Source of the DNA: Periconia sp. R9002
Lineage: Eukaryota; Ascomycota; Dothideomycetes; Pleosporales; Periconiaceae
Assembly (NCBI GenBank): GCA_023627715.1
Contig: JAMAHW010000093.1
Location: 109,094-173,093 of the forward strand
Direction: 5' to 3'
DNA length: 64,000 bases
The notes beneath the pieces are model-generated. The model was not told the DNA's origin. It did no database searches and worked only from the letters and a program-made list of their open reading frames with translations. The position numbers and the translations under genes are program-made. Within the stretch, counting starts at the first letter, position 1. The number at the start of each line of letters is the position of its first letter. Shown here one piece after another: positions 33,938-45,222 of the stretch.

Positions 33938-35836
33938 ATGGCACAGGCAGCCTCGCCTATCGACATTGCGACCTCCCCGCGCTTCGGCTCAAACTCTCCG
34001 CAGAACCAGACGTCCAACCTGACCAGCGCGCTGCGCGAGGCCGCTGCTTCTCGCGACAACTCCAACAACACCACCCCCAGCGCCAGCAACCACCCCACGC
34101 CCGCCGCCACCGATGCTCACCAACAACGCCCCAGCCTCAGCGTCCACCGCGATTCCATGAGCAATGGCCTCGGCGGCTCCTTCTACGGCTCCGGCGCCCG
34201 TCCCATCTCCATGAAGGACCGCCCGCGGCGAGAATCAAACAACATGGGCAGTTTGCACAACGGCCTCAGCTGGGGTGGCCTTTCGGTAGGCTCGTGGATC
34301 CGCGATGAGTAAGTTGTTTCCCCACCCAAAACCCACCGACCACCACACTATGAGAATCATCGCTAACCCGACGAAATGGTAGTATTATGATGGCCGGCAC
34401 TTCACCCGCTGGCTTCAACAATCAGTCGCCCTCCTTCCATTCTTCCTCCTACCTGCCCAAGATGGAGGCAAACTTCATGCGCGACTTTACCTGCTGCGGT
34501 CTGACCTTGGCTAACCTCCACGACGTGTTGCAGCACTTTGAAGAAGTCCACGCCGATGCCCCCGCCTCGCGAAGTTCCAGACCGTCTCAAAACGGTCTGC
34601 CACCGACTTCCGGCGCTCAGAACAACGGCATCACACCGGGTCAGACGCAGACGCACGGCGACGCGGCGACACACACACACCATGGCTTCCAGCCTCGCTC
34701 CAACTCCATCAGTGGACCTCGGACGCAGCGCGTGGGTTCCGACGGTTTTAGCCGGACCAATCTGTCCACTGTGCAGGACATGGATTCGCTCGAGGATATG
34801 GAAATGGACGACGTGAATGATGGTCTGGCCACTATTGAGGAGGCCCCGTCGAATTTCTCGAACCAGCAGTCGCAGTTCAATCAGAATCAAGGCCAGCTGC
34901 CTCAATTGAACGTCAATCTCGCCAACACGATGCAGAACCACCAGGGCATGCACACCTCCACCCCCACCACCCCGGCTGCGTCGCAACAGTTTAATCTGCA
35001 GAACAACCCCACGGTTTCGTCGGTAAATACGCCCACTCTCGGCACCGTTCCCATGCAAAACGCCTACAACCTCACATCTCCCGAGTCGTCGCATCCCAGC
35101 ACACCCGCCGAGCTCGACATGGACTTTGTGGGCTTCAATCAACCCATGATGGGCATGCAGGGCATGGACATGAACTTTGGCAACACCAACTTTGGCGGCA
35201 TGCCCGGATTTGACGGCACCATCGATCAGCCTGGAAAGCGCCTCTTCAGCAAGCAGGGTGGCGGGCTCAGTCAGCAGCAACTGCAGGCTGCGCTCAAGAA
35301 TTACCAAATGGCCAACGGCGACCAGAGCGAGATGGCCAAGCGCATGCAGCAGCAGCACATGATGAACGGGGCCAATGTCCCACAATTTCCCTTCCCCGAG
35401 GAGGTAAAGCCGTTCAGGTGTCCCGTCATTGGTTGTGAAAAGGCCTACAAGAACCAGAATGGTCTCAAGTATCACAAACAGGTATGTCATAGCAATTACA
35501 CGTCTTTCAATGAGCATGACGCTAACATAGTACTCGCAGCATGGCCACCAAAATCAGCAGCTCAAGGAGAACGAGGACGGCACCTTTTCCATTGTCGACC
35601 CTGTCACGTCGATCCCGTATCCTGGAACCGTTGGCATGGAGAAGGAGAAGCCGTATCGATGCGAAATGTGCGGCAAGCGGTACAAGAACCTCAACGGGCT
35701 CAAGTACCACCGAACGCACGCGCCCAGGTGCAACCCGGAACTGGCTTTCAACCAGATGCCCGCACTGCAAGGAATGAATGTGAATACAAATGTGGCGGGC
35801 GCCGGCATGACGGGCATAGATTCGTCTATGTTTTAG
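33938..35836 (+). CDS. Sfp1-like C2H2 zinc-finger transcription regulator
   Basis: Fungal relative of yeast Sfp1, the nutrient-responsive activator of ribosomal-protein and ribosome-biogenesis genes that also sets cell size. Three exons from the first ATG: 33938-34308, 34383-35481 and 35540-35836, giving 588 residues; in-frame coding likely extends upstream (see the leader entry; 690 residues from the CTG at 33632). An N-terminal finger-like block FTCCGLTLANLHDVLQHFEEVH is followed by a long Gln/Asn/Ser/Met-rich region, then the paired C-terminal fingers: FRCPVIGCEKAYKNQNGLKYHKQ...H and YRCEMCGKRYKNLNGLKYHRTH, whose repeated KNxNGLKYH helices are the Sfp1 hallmark. The first of this pair is split by the intron at 35482-35539. 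No other genes lie within 9 kb upstream or 2.8 kb downstream, in keeping with a heavily regulated factor. Confidence 0.85.
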
Positions 35837-38630
35837 TTGTACACACCAAAAAAAAGCGCCGCCCCGCTACCACAATTGCTTTCTCTATCTCGCTGCTTGT
35901 AGCACGCCTACTTTACGGTTGATACCCCCACGGTTGAGTGCATCTTACATATCTGCATGGCGTTGGTCTCCAGCAACACAAAAGTAATAGATTCGGATAC
36001 GGAGTTTGTTTTTTCTATTGGTTTTGTGGTCTTTTTTTGTTTTTATTGGGGGCCTCGTGCTTATTCCCCCCCTCTCTGCCATGTTGCTGGGCATATTCGT
36101 CATCGCTCTCACAAAAGTCACGACTGTCAACATCCTCTGCATTCGGTTCCGGCGCTTGTCTTTTTGCTTTTTTTTTCACCTTTCTTCGGAGTGCGGCTCC
36201 GTTATAGTCGAGATATACCAGGGGCGGAAAGAAAAGGGGAAGAAGAGAAAGAAAGGAGCGCGCCGCCGCCGCCGCCACGTGTGTGTGTGCAACAGGATGT
36301 TTGTTTTTTCCTCTTTTTTTAGATATGGGACAATCTCAGAGTGGGGAATTTTGAGAAAGAAAACTTCCATTTGTAATTTGAGAAGATGAATGTGGAGGAG
36401 ACGTTGTGTGTGGTTTTTTTTTTTTTCGTTTCTTCACAAAAAAGTAAAATTGGGTGGTTTGCGTCTGTTTTTTTGTTATTCTTTTTTAGTCTTTGAAACA
36501 GAGGGAGACGTATAAGTCGGTCCCTGGTGTTTTTTCTTTCTGTATATGAGCTCGTTTTCTTTAATCTTTATATCAAACGATCTCTTCATTTCTCCAAACT
36601 CTCCTCCCCACAATAGAACTGTTTCTTGAACCAACATGCCCAAGTAAGTTCCTATATTGTGATTGATGTGAACTTTGGACAAGTATAAAAAATATTTACT
36701 AACACTTGTTTGTTTGGCGAACTAACCTACATACATACACATGTGGCGTACAACTTCGCTCTCTCTGCCTCTCTCTCTCTTACTATCCACCAAACCCAAC
36801 CCAACCCTAACCCAACCCCAAAAAACAAGAAAATCAAATGCACGAGAAACAAGAAACCCATCACCCTAACGAACCCCCATTAACCCCCATAAAAAGCATA
36901 AGCACACGAAACGACAAGACACGACATACGTAAGTGGCTCTCACATACCGTTTATATCGGACCGAACCGATGGCCAACTTTACTTACGAACGTGCGAACG
37001 AATGAAGAAATCCTGATTCCCGTCTCAGCTCCTTCTCGTATCCATCTTACATACCTATATGTATGTAGCTTAACCTTAACCCTAGGGCTTGGTAATAAAG
37101 ATACGAGGTTTGGGAAGCAAGCGAAAACGAGAAAGGCCCGATCCCCCCCCCTCCCCCGTTCTTGAAGTGAATACGAGATGTGAGATGTAACTTGGATTTG
37201 GGATCTTGGATCTTGCACGTTGGACCTAGGTTAGGGTTAAGGTAGGAGGGTTGGACTTGGGGTTGGGGTTGCGGGTTAGGGGTTAGGGGGGGATAGAGGT
37301 AGAGGTAGAGATGGAAGTGGTTGGGACTGGATTGGATTGGATTGGGGTAGGGTTTTGGGCAAGATAAGATGTGAGAGTTGGATCGTTGGGCGTGTGAATG
37401 GCATGGGTAGGTAAGTGGGTAAGTCGAGGATCAGGAGTAGTTTTTTGAGATCTTCCTTTGGAATGAAGCAGGTGTTATTAAGATGAGAGGAGATGAGATG
37501 AGGTATAAAATTATGTTAATATTAATGCTTATGTACATAGATAGATGGGTAGATAGATGCATAGACAAGTGACCGTTGGTTTTTTTTTAGAGAAGGATGG
37601 TGAAGCGTAGTTTTCTATTTTTTGCCAATATTTTTTTTAAGGAAAGACAAGGAAAGACAAAGAGAGAAGGAGTAGAAGGTACGAGGTATTTGAAGGATAG
37701 TAGTCAAGATGTTAGAATTTTTGTTTGGTTTTTTCAAGTGGCGAGGATAATTTAGGAAGATATGCGAACGTATAGACATCCAATCTTTGTGTTTAGGTAT
37801 TAAAGGAAGCCTATATTAGACATTTTTTAAGTGTCTTCCTCTTCGCAATTGATTGGTGTAAAGATTTATCTATTAAAAATTCCTTAAAAGAATAAAAGAA
37901 AAATTAATCAACGTTAATCTGGTAACTACATCCATTCTCCTCTCCTACATACTCAATCGCCAGTTCTTCCTTTCCTCCCTCCCTCCCTCCCTTCCTTCCT
38001 CGCAACCCGCGTCATGGTGAACAACAACAAAACGGGTAAACTCTCCTCCGGTGCCGCCGCACACCATCCAAACACACCTCGCTCGCACGCTCGGCCTACT
38101 TCCCGCAAAAAGGCCCGATGGAAGCTTCAATGGAAGGAACGCTAGCTTTCATTTTGCTTGCTAATAAATGACATGGATGGCTAGCCGGGACATTGTCTCG
38201 ACGTTATTGCTTGCTCAGCCGCCAGCTAACTAACCATCGCCTGCCGCCGCCGCCAGCCACGGCAGCTCGCACCGTGTTCCACGTGGAAGCTCCGACAGGT
38301 TCGCCACTATGGGCCCACGCAGGCGATTCATGTCCCCTTTCCGACTTGTTGAGAGGTTGCGCTCGATGTGGGGAGAAAGTGGGAAAGGGATTGCAAATGT
38401 ACGGGTTCCAGAACGGGCATGGTGGGTGCTTCATGGTAGGGAGTGGGGTCGGGCGGTGTTGGCATTGGTTCGGCGCCGTGTCGGACGCAGGCCCGGAATT
38501 TTTCCGACTTGCTTGACGAGTAAGGGCGGGTTGCGTGAAAACCTGGGTGGCGAGGGGTTTTTCGCAAATGTGTATGGTGCGGTGGAGAAGCTTTTTATCG
38601 TTTGCATATTCAATTGCTTGCGTGTATCTG
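35837..38630. other. Gene-free, simple-sequence and telomere-like DNA
   Basis: About 2.8 kb between the Sfp1-like gene and ferroportin. It starts with the T-rich 3' flank of the former, then holds many homopolymer T runs, CT-rich patches, a (GCC)n run at 36262-36276, CCCTAACCC-type strings at about 36797-36822 and 37070-37086, and TTAGGG-type strings at 37212-37291. A 12-nt tandem (AAGGAAAGACAA) occurs at 37639-37662. A pyrimidine-rich run CCTCCCTCCCTCCC lies at 37976-37989. No believable coding sequence was found; frames over the region are low-complexity shadows. Confidence 0.45.
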
Positions 38631-40215
38631 CTATGGTGATGGTGATAGTGATGTTGAGGGAGGGACATCTTCCAGCTCGTTTTCTTCCTCAATCGTTGGC
38701 AGCACGTTATACCTTGCCTTCAAGAACCTCCTCTTCTCAAGGCACTTGGACGTGTGCAAAAGATGGCCGCGCTTCTGCCTCACGAAGCTAGCAAAACACA
38801 CAGCGCTCAATGCGATCGCTCCCGCGCTGATGTAAACTGGAAATTTGAAAAGCTCGGGCTGCGCAAAGACCATAGTCATGCCGAATGAAAGCATCTCGAA
38901 GAAGTTTTGCAAGCTGGCTTCGACGGCGGAGAAGGTCCCACGTGAGGCTTCGAGCGTAGATTCCTGGACTAGATACTGGACGCTGAGATCGAATCCCCAC
39001 AGTCCCAAGCGGCTCAGTGTTACGCCTACTACTAGTACGGCACCTGCAGCCTTCCCCTTCCCGTCCAAGAAGCTGAACAAGCCCGTGGCAAGGGCGATGG
39101 CGAGAAGTTGCTGGTTGACGAACCAAAGGCCTGCGCGTATTGCGCCGATGCGGCGGATAAGGAGGGGCGCTGCGCACGTGGCGCTCAATTCGACAGCGAC
39201 AGCGAGGAGGCGGAAGATGGAGATGTGAATGCTTGTGAAGCCCAGTGTGAGGAGGTAGGTGGTCATTTGCGAGGCAAAGCTGAGAGTGGTGAGGTAGAGG
39301 AGCGCGAGAGAAAAGGAGGCCAGGAAGGCAGGGTTTTGCATGTACGATTCCCAAGGAGCAAGGAAAGAGAGCAAGGATGCTGTCGTGATCTCGGATTCAG
39401 GGTCCATTGTCGGTGTCAGGAGAGTGTTTTTAGTCCTGGAAAGCTCGGGGATGTCCTTGTAGACGTGGACAATGGCGAAGTATTCCTGAGGGTGTTAGTG
39501 ATCATTTAGCTGTCTGAAGTTAGGGCGGGCCTACAAATGCGACACTCAATAAATTCTGTCCAAAAACTGCCCAGATTGCTAAATTCGTTGAATATGCCTC
39601 AAGAAAAGAAACGCACAGGGGCGCAATCAGCTTGCAAGCCAAGTCAATCCTTCTAAGGCCGCTATTTAGATCTTCTCTGGGGAGTTGCAATTTATCCGCA
39701 ACCACCACGGCCCAATCTCGCTCGATAGCTACGGTGTTGCCAATGTAAGCCAACTTCTCGACGCAGGCTAGCAGAGAGCAAAAGGCGAACAGCAAAAGGG
39801 TCCCAGCCCGATTCGTAGTGTTGGTCAGACCAAGGAGAACAAGAAGGATGAGGCAAGAAAGTGCGACAGGGAGTCGTTGAAAGACAATGGATTGTCTCAC
39901 GAACCACAGTCGTTCTTTTGAATCGACAAGTCGACCTATCCTTGAACCAAGTACTGTAGCAGCTAAAGCGCGGAAGAGGGCATAGCATGAAGCATAGAAG
40001 AGGGTGCCGGGAAAAATGGCAGCCAGAAATATAACGGCACCAAACTCAAACGTCCTCGCGTTCCAGGTCGATAGCGTGTGGGAAATGTACAGTTTCCAAA
40101 GGGTTCGTGTCATGAGCTGTTTCCGTTTGGGTCCATGCTCCAAAGCATTCGTTTCAGAGGAGCTGGGTGGATCCGTGGTCGAGACGGCAGAAAGCGTTAT
40201 TGAGGCAGATGCCAT
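38631..40215 (-). CDS. Ferroportin family iron exporter (SLC40)
   Basis: Polytopic membrane protein of the ferroportin-1 family (solute carrier 40), which exports ferrous iron; fungal members may act at the vacuole or plasma membrane. Two exons, 40215-39535 and 39485-38631 (intron 49 nt, phase 0), give 511 residues. Family marks: LYISHTLSTWNARTFEFGAV in helix 1, LFRALAATVLGSRIGRLVD with the conserved helix 2-loop, RLWFVRQSIVFQRLPVA, LAYIGNTVAIERDWAVV with the AIERDW block, RRIDLACKLIAPL with the R-x-D-L-x-C-K-L-x-A-P signature, and in the second half SFASQMTTYLL and RLGLWGFDLSVQYLVQE. About ten or more hydrophobic helices. An in-frame Met further upstream (40329) would add 38 residues; I chose the one just before the ASASI sequence. 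The C-terminus is hydrophilic and ends with an acidic segment. Confidence 0.88.
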
Positions 40216-41050
40216 GATGGCAATGACTGATGATTGATGAATGAGGATTTTGAGGAGCCTGCTTCCTCGACCATGTGAACTACATTTTAGAGTAGTCTGG
40301 TGACTTTGTGCGATGAGGTCTAGCATCAATGTCGAATCCCCGCATACCTAATTGGGCTGGACCGAGATCGGACCCTTACTCCCAAACTGGCTAGCGTGCA
40401 TCACGACTGGACAGACATCATCACTTTTACCGCTATCAATCTTCTCATGTACACTTTTGCACACATGCAATTGTGCTAGCCACTTGTGCTTATTAATTTC
40501 AATTCCGCGCCTGCATCCTCCCTGGAAACTTTGTCTTGATACCAAACTATGAAAACCGGATGCTTTTCAAAAGCAGAGCACGTGGGGTATAATTAGCACC
40601 ACCCCAGCCAGCATCAGATGTCACTACTCGCGAGCTAGTTTCAGGGTCCAGCTGCCAATCCAGCTACCTGTGTATATTGCTTCTCGCTTGTACTTCAGTA
40701 CAAAGCTTCGATTCATATACATCCCCATGGATGTCGAATTATTTTGGCTTGAGACTCATGGCCAGCAATTTTCCAACATGCCTCCGTCGGTTATTCGGCA
40801 CACGTCGAGCAAGCTAAAACGCTTAGCCATCATCTTACACAACGACAATACCCTTTGAAGGACAGCTCCAGCTCCACCACATGTGAACAAGTACCTTTCC
40901 GAGAGTACGTCAGAAGACCCTTCAAAAGATGCCACGCGCTTTTACAAAATCTCCTCGAGGTACTTCTCTACAGCACCCTTACAATCGCTCGGAAAGCTGA
41001 TCTCAACAGGATGGATAATACTTCCCCTCGCCAGGCGCGCCCGCCATCGC
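40216..41050. other. Divergent intergenic region ferroportin / AAA gene
   Basis: Promoters of two divergent genes. The AAA frame is open from 40859 to its first Met at 41051 and reads like a mitochondrial presequence (TRFYKISSRYFSTAP), so part of this stretch may be coding; a TGA at 40856-40858 closes the frame. A same-frame ATG segment at about 40728-40855 could be an upstream exon, but I see no clear splice pair. Confidence 0.4.
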
Positions 41051-42556
41051 ATGCCGCCATTCACCAATCATTTCATTCTTCCGTATGCCGAACCCTCTCC
41101 AAACTCTTCCAAAGAAAACCCTAAGCAGGAGCGTTCTAAATTCGCCCGAAGCGTTCTCGAGGGTAGCACGGTCGCTCTTATATCCCTACTTGGCTTGGGT
41201 TTGGGGGGTTATGCATACAACCTGTTCTACAAAAAAACAATAATGAAGAAGATTGAAAAGGCATTTTCAAAAGGGTACAGCTCCAATGAAATGGTCGCTC
41301 TAGGCAAAGTTGCTTTTGGCACGCAGCCAGACAAAGTACAGGAGGTGTTGGAAAAGGAGTACTGGGTCCCTCGCTCGGAGCAATCCATGATAGATGACAT
41401 CCTCAGTGGTAAGACACGAGGGCGGTATTATCTAATTCTCGGGGAAAGGGGTACTGGGAAACGAGCCCTTCTACTCGAGGCCATTGGGAAGATACACGGG
41501 GATGGAATTGCAATGCTAGAGGCACACAATGACCTTGAAGTGTTCCGCTTGCGCTTGGGAAAAGCTCTCGACTATGAATTCCACGAGGACTACATTGGTG
41601 GTCTGTTTAGCATTAGAGGGCCACGGGACAGTACGCCTCTTCTGGATATTGAAAGAGCGCTCAACCAGATGGAGAAGGTTGCTTTGAAACTGCGGCAGAC
41701 GCGTGGACGACCATTGTTATTGGTGATTAACAATATCCATCTATTCCGAGACGATGAAGCCGGGCGCAACTTGTTAGAGATCCTGCAACAGCGAGCCGAG
41801 ATCTGGGCCGGGAATGAGCTCGTCACTGTCGTGTTCACATCCGATGAGTTCTGGACTCAAGAGAAGCTAATTCCCCGCGCGACAAATATGCAGACGGTCC
41901 ACATCAGAGACGTCCGAAAAGACGTCGCGATGGACGCCTTGAAGAAATATCGCGCCCGGTTCCACAACGAAGATGTCCCACAAAGCATTTTGGAAAAAGT
42001 TTTCGAAAAAGTTGGCGGCCGCCTTATCTTCCTCAACCAAGTCGCCAAGTCCAACAATATGCTCGCGACCTGTGACCACATCAACCGCAAAGAGAAGTCC
42101 TGGTTCCTAAATAATTGCTGGATCCTCGGAGATTCCATGGACGACGACGTCGAAGAACCGCAAAAGTTCTGCGCTGCAGCCATCGTGCTCGCCCGCGCCC
42201 TAGTACACCGCGAGCAGGAACAAACGCACACCGAAGAAGGGGATCCGAGGCTACCAGAGATACCGCTCCACGAAGCTCGGCAGATCATCACCCGAGCGGA
42301 CTTTATGCATAGTTTCGACCACATCAACGTATTCCATATTGATGGGATGGGCATGGTGAGGGCGGATTCAGTGCCCATGCAGAACGCGTTCAAAGAGGTA
42401 TGTGGAGAAGTGGGCTTCGAGGAACACCTGAAGGCTACGCTGAATCGTCTTGATGAGCTGGAGAGTTTGGCTAGAACGCGAGAGGTTGCGATTCGGGATC
42501 CACCTGATCGAAGCGGTGGGATTGTGCCGGTCCAGACGTACTGCGCGAAGTTGTGA
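41051..42556 (+). CDS. Membrane-anchored AAA ATPase-like protein, probably mitochondrial
   Basis: From the first in-frame ATG the protein has 501 residues. A single hydrophobic helix at about 39-60 (TVALISLLGLGLGGYAYNLF) precedes a P-loop domain. Walker A is GERGTGKR (131-138), where the usual Ser/Thr after Lys is Arg; the Walker B strand is PLLLVINNIH (221-230) with Asn-Asn in place of Asp-Glu. The flanking segments EAHNDLEVFRLRLGKALDYEFHEDYIGGLFSIRGPRD and the C-terminal half look like a fungus-specific AAA family with a winged-helix C-terminus. The sequence just upstream of the ATG resembles a mitochondrial presequence, so the true start may lie further 5' or on another exon. With both nucleotide motifs altered, ATP hydrolysis is doubtful; binding or a structural role is possible. 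Partner unknown. Confidence 0.75.
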   Translation: MPPFTNHFILPYAEPSPNSSKENPKQERSKFARSVLEGSTVALISLLGLGLGGYAYNLFYKKTIMKKIEKAFSKGYSSNEMVALGKVAFGTQPDKVQEVLEKEYWVPRSEQSMIDDILSGKTRGRYYLILGERGTGKRALLLEAIGKIHGDGIAMLEAHNDLEVFRLRLGKALDYEFHEDYIGGLFSIRGPRDSTPLLDIERALNQMEKVALKLRQTRGRPLLLVINNIHLFRDDEAGRNLLEILQQRAEIWAGNELVTVVFTSDEFWTQEKLIPRATNMQTVHIRDVRKDVAMDALKKYRARFHNEDVPQSILEKVFEKVGGRLIFLNQVAKSNNMLATCDHINRKEKSWFLNNCWILGDSMDDDVEEPQKFCAAAIVLARALVHREQEQTHTEEGDPRLPEIPLHEARQIITRADFMHSFDHINVFHIDGMGMVRADSVPMQNAFKEVCGEVGFEEHLKATLNRLDELESLARTREVAIRDPPDRSGGIVPVQTYCAKL

Positions 42557-43008
42557 TCTTCTTTTGGTTATACGGCTGTAATCTTTCTCATTTCACATTA
42601 TCAGCGTGAACACGCTTGCATTGCACACTAGAGCTTGGCCCTTTTGTTTCTCAAAACTTGTATATCATAGCGTAGCCATGTAATTGCTCGCGGTCTTGTC
42701 TTTTTTTCTATATATAGATGGCAAAAACTCGGCAGTGCAAATCTTCCACAAGAGCAATTCTGTTGTTCGCACCGGTGGAATCCAAATTTTGATATTGTTT
42801 CATTTTCGATTTTTTTACTTTAGCTGTTTTCTTCTTTTTGTCAAATTTCTCTACGCCTTTTTGGTACCACTCTTCTCCGTTTCGAACCGCATAAAAAAAT
42901 CAATTTCCCCAAAACGCCACCTCTAAATTTCGCAGTCTCTTGCCCATTCACCAACCCTCTTTCTACTTCACTACAAAGCCCACTCCCACCTCCTCCAATC
43001 TTCCACCT
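42557..43008. other. Intergenic between convergent genes
   Basis: 3' flanks of the AAA gene and the MFS gene. T-rich in the left part (42690-42900). No gene seen. Confidence 0.4.
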
Positions 43009-45222
43009 CTAAAACTTCTCCCCAACCGCCCACCCAACCTCCACAGCGCGACTCCAACAAAACGCCGCGAGCGAAACAACATAGCACGCAAAAGTCCACA
43101 CCACCACACCCCAATACTGCCCACCACACGCCTTAATCAAGGCGCCCGCAATCGGAATCCCCGTCAACGTCCCAAACGACACAATCGTATAACACGTCGC
43201 GTAATACCGTCCATACTGATTCGTGTCGCACAACTGGCCCACACAGACAGGCGTGAGCGATATATTACTCCCAGACGCGAAGCCAAACAGCAGCGCGTAC
43301 GTGATGGCGAGCGCTTCGACGGTGAGCGTGGTCGAGGGCGAGGGTGGGTTTGATGGCGAGAGCAGAGAAGCGGGAAGCCAGAGGGAGAGTGTCGTTGCGG
43401 TGCACAGGGCCAGCGCGGCGATCATGCTGTTGAATCGTCCCAGCTTGTCCGCTAGGTAGCCTGGTGCCCAGCGCCCGAAGCACGACCCGGCGTTGAAGAT
43501 GGCGATCAGGTGGTAGGAGAAGGATGGCGAGAAGAGCCCTGTGCTGGAGGCGAAGGTGGGGAGGTATGCTATTGGGACGAAGAGGGCCCATTCCTGTGGG
43601 GCGGGGTCAGTGTGGTGTTTATATGTGGTTTTGACTGGAAGATACAACAGCGAGGAAGATAGAAAAAGGGGCCGAGCGGCTCATTCGTTCGAAAACGATA
43701 AAAGCAAAAGACACAGAACGAATAGTTACATACCATGAAATAAATTCCCACAGTCAACAACGCATAACTCCCCTTCCTCTTCCTCAGAATCCTCAAATCC
43801 GGCACCACGCTCTGGCCTTCCTTGGGCGGCAACCGACTCTTTATCAACGCCGTCGCAACACAACACAGCGCAATGAACACGAACCCAATGATCCGCGTCG
43901 CCCACGCGAACCCGACCGCGGGGAACAACCGCTGCAGCGATAACGGGAAAATCACGCCCCCCACCGAGCCCCCCGTCGCGGCAAGCCCCGTCGCGTTGCC
44001 GCGCTTGAGCAGGAAGAAGTGCGAGATGGCGGACAGCGCGGGCGTGAAGATGAGCGAGGTTCCGAGGCCGCCGAGGACGCCGAAGGTGAGGAGGAAGTGC
44101 CAGTATTCTGTTTTTGGTTGTTTCGTTAGAATTGTGTGTGTCAGGGGAACAAACGAAATGGGGGGAAGATTAAAAGGGAAGGCGGAAAAGGGGGAGATGG
44201 GAAAGACGTACTAGTGCATAACCCGAGTAACAGCATCGACGCGCAGATACACATGCTCCCTGCGAGGATCAAGAGACGCGGGCCGTGGGCGTCGAAGACG
44301 GGGCCGATTTGGATCCCGCAGAAGAAGGAGAGGAAGACGTAGACGGAGAAGATCCCTGCGTTTGCGTGTGCGGTTAGTATGTGGTATGGGGGGGCGGGAG
44401 AATAAGATAGAAGGAGGTGGAAGGATGGATGGATGGTTGACGTACATCCTATGGTGAATTCGTCATAGTCTTTTAGTTGGTGCGAGCTGAGGTATTGTTG
44501 GACTGTTTGTGGGGGAGAGTGGTTAGCGGGTGTTTGAGTCGATGTTTGGGGGTTGAGTTGTGGGGTTTGATAGATGGGTCTTTTTTTTTCTGGAGGGTTG
44601 AGGTTGGGTTGGGTGGTTGATTTTTCACTTGGATGGGGAGTGAGGAGGCGTTGTAGGTTTTTTTTGTTCTTCGGAATAGGAGGAATGGGGTATCTCGTCT
44701 CTCTCTCTCTCTCTCTCTCTCTGCCTTCGGCCTTTCATCTTTCTAGGATCCTGATAAGAAGAAAAAAAGCGAAACAAATAGCAGGATCAATTGAACCCAT
44801 AATCGGTAAAGGACACATCCATAAAAAAGACAGCAAAACAAAAAGAACAGAGAGACAACGGGCACTGAACCAACCCCTACAACCCCTTCCATCACCACCC
44901 CTCAACCCCAACCCAAGGAAGGAAAGAAAACAGAAGAAGGAGGAAAAAATCACATACAAACCCCAACCGTATTCATCATGCCAAACGCGGCCAACATGCC
45001 AGAGAAGCTCCCCAGCACAACCAGCCACGCCTCGAGTCCACCCTCAGGGTACTCATGCTCGACATTCGTAATCAAGCGCTCACCCTGCTCTTCCTGCTCT
45101 TTTTCATTGGCATGGTTTGGAGCTGTCGCAGTTGCGGGTTGAGCTTCATTTACAGCGCGCGTTTCATCGTCAGTGACGGGGGGTGGTAGTCCTGGCGTGC
45201 TGCCTTTGAGATCGAGTATCAT
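43009..45222 (-). CDS. MFS monocarboxylate-type transporter
   Basis: Major-facilitator transporter of the fungal monocarboxylate-porter (MCT-like) group; substrates in this group range from small acids to riboflavin, so the cargo is open. Five exons: 45222-44958, 44502-44446, 44355-44212, 44107-43734 and 43593-43009, giving 474 residues. The N-terminal 65 residues are hydrophilic, then [16 protein letters not shown] starts helix 1 (the (D/E)GG.xAW motif of MCTs), followed by [40 protein letters not shown] in the 2-3 loop, [17 protein letters not shown], and in the second half [15 protein letters not shown] and [22 protein letters not shown]. About 12 helices. Intron 1 is unusually long (455 nt) and holds a CT-dinucleotide tract; exon 2 is a 57-nt microexon. 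Confidence 0.88.
44699..44722. repeat. (CT)n microsatellite in MFS intron 1
   Basis: About 12 CT units on the plus strand, (AG)n in the transcript of the transporter gene, within its first intron. Confidence 0.85.

Noticed and set aside
33336..34022. 228-codon plus-strand frame in the leader
   Set aside because: Starts with TTG, is Pro/Arg/Ser-rich and is out of frame with the conserved zinc-finger protein; it is open because C-rich DNA lacks stops.
33568..34110. 180-codon minus-strand frame
   Set aside because: Glycine-rich shadow of C-rich leader DNA, no domain.
34402..35517. 371-codon minus-strand frame
   Set aside because: Antisense shadow of the Sfp1-like gene; leucine/histidine/valine-rich composition reflects the Gln/Asn/Met codons opposite it.
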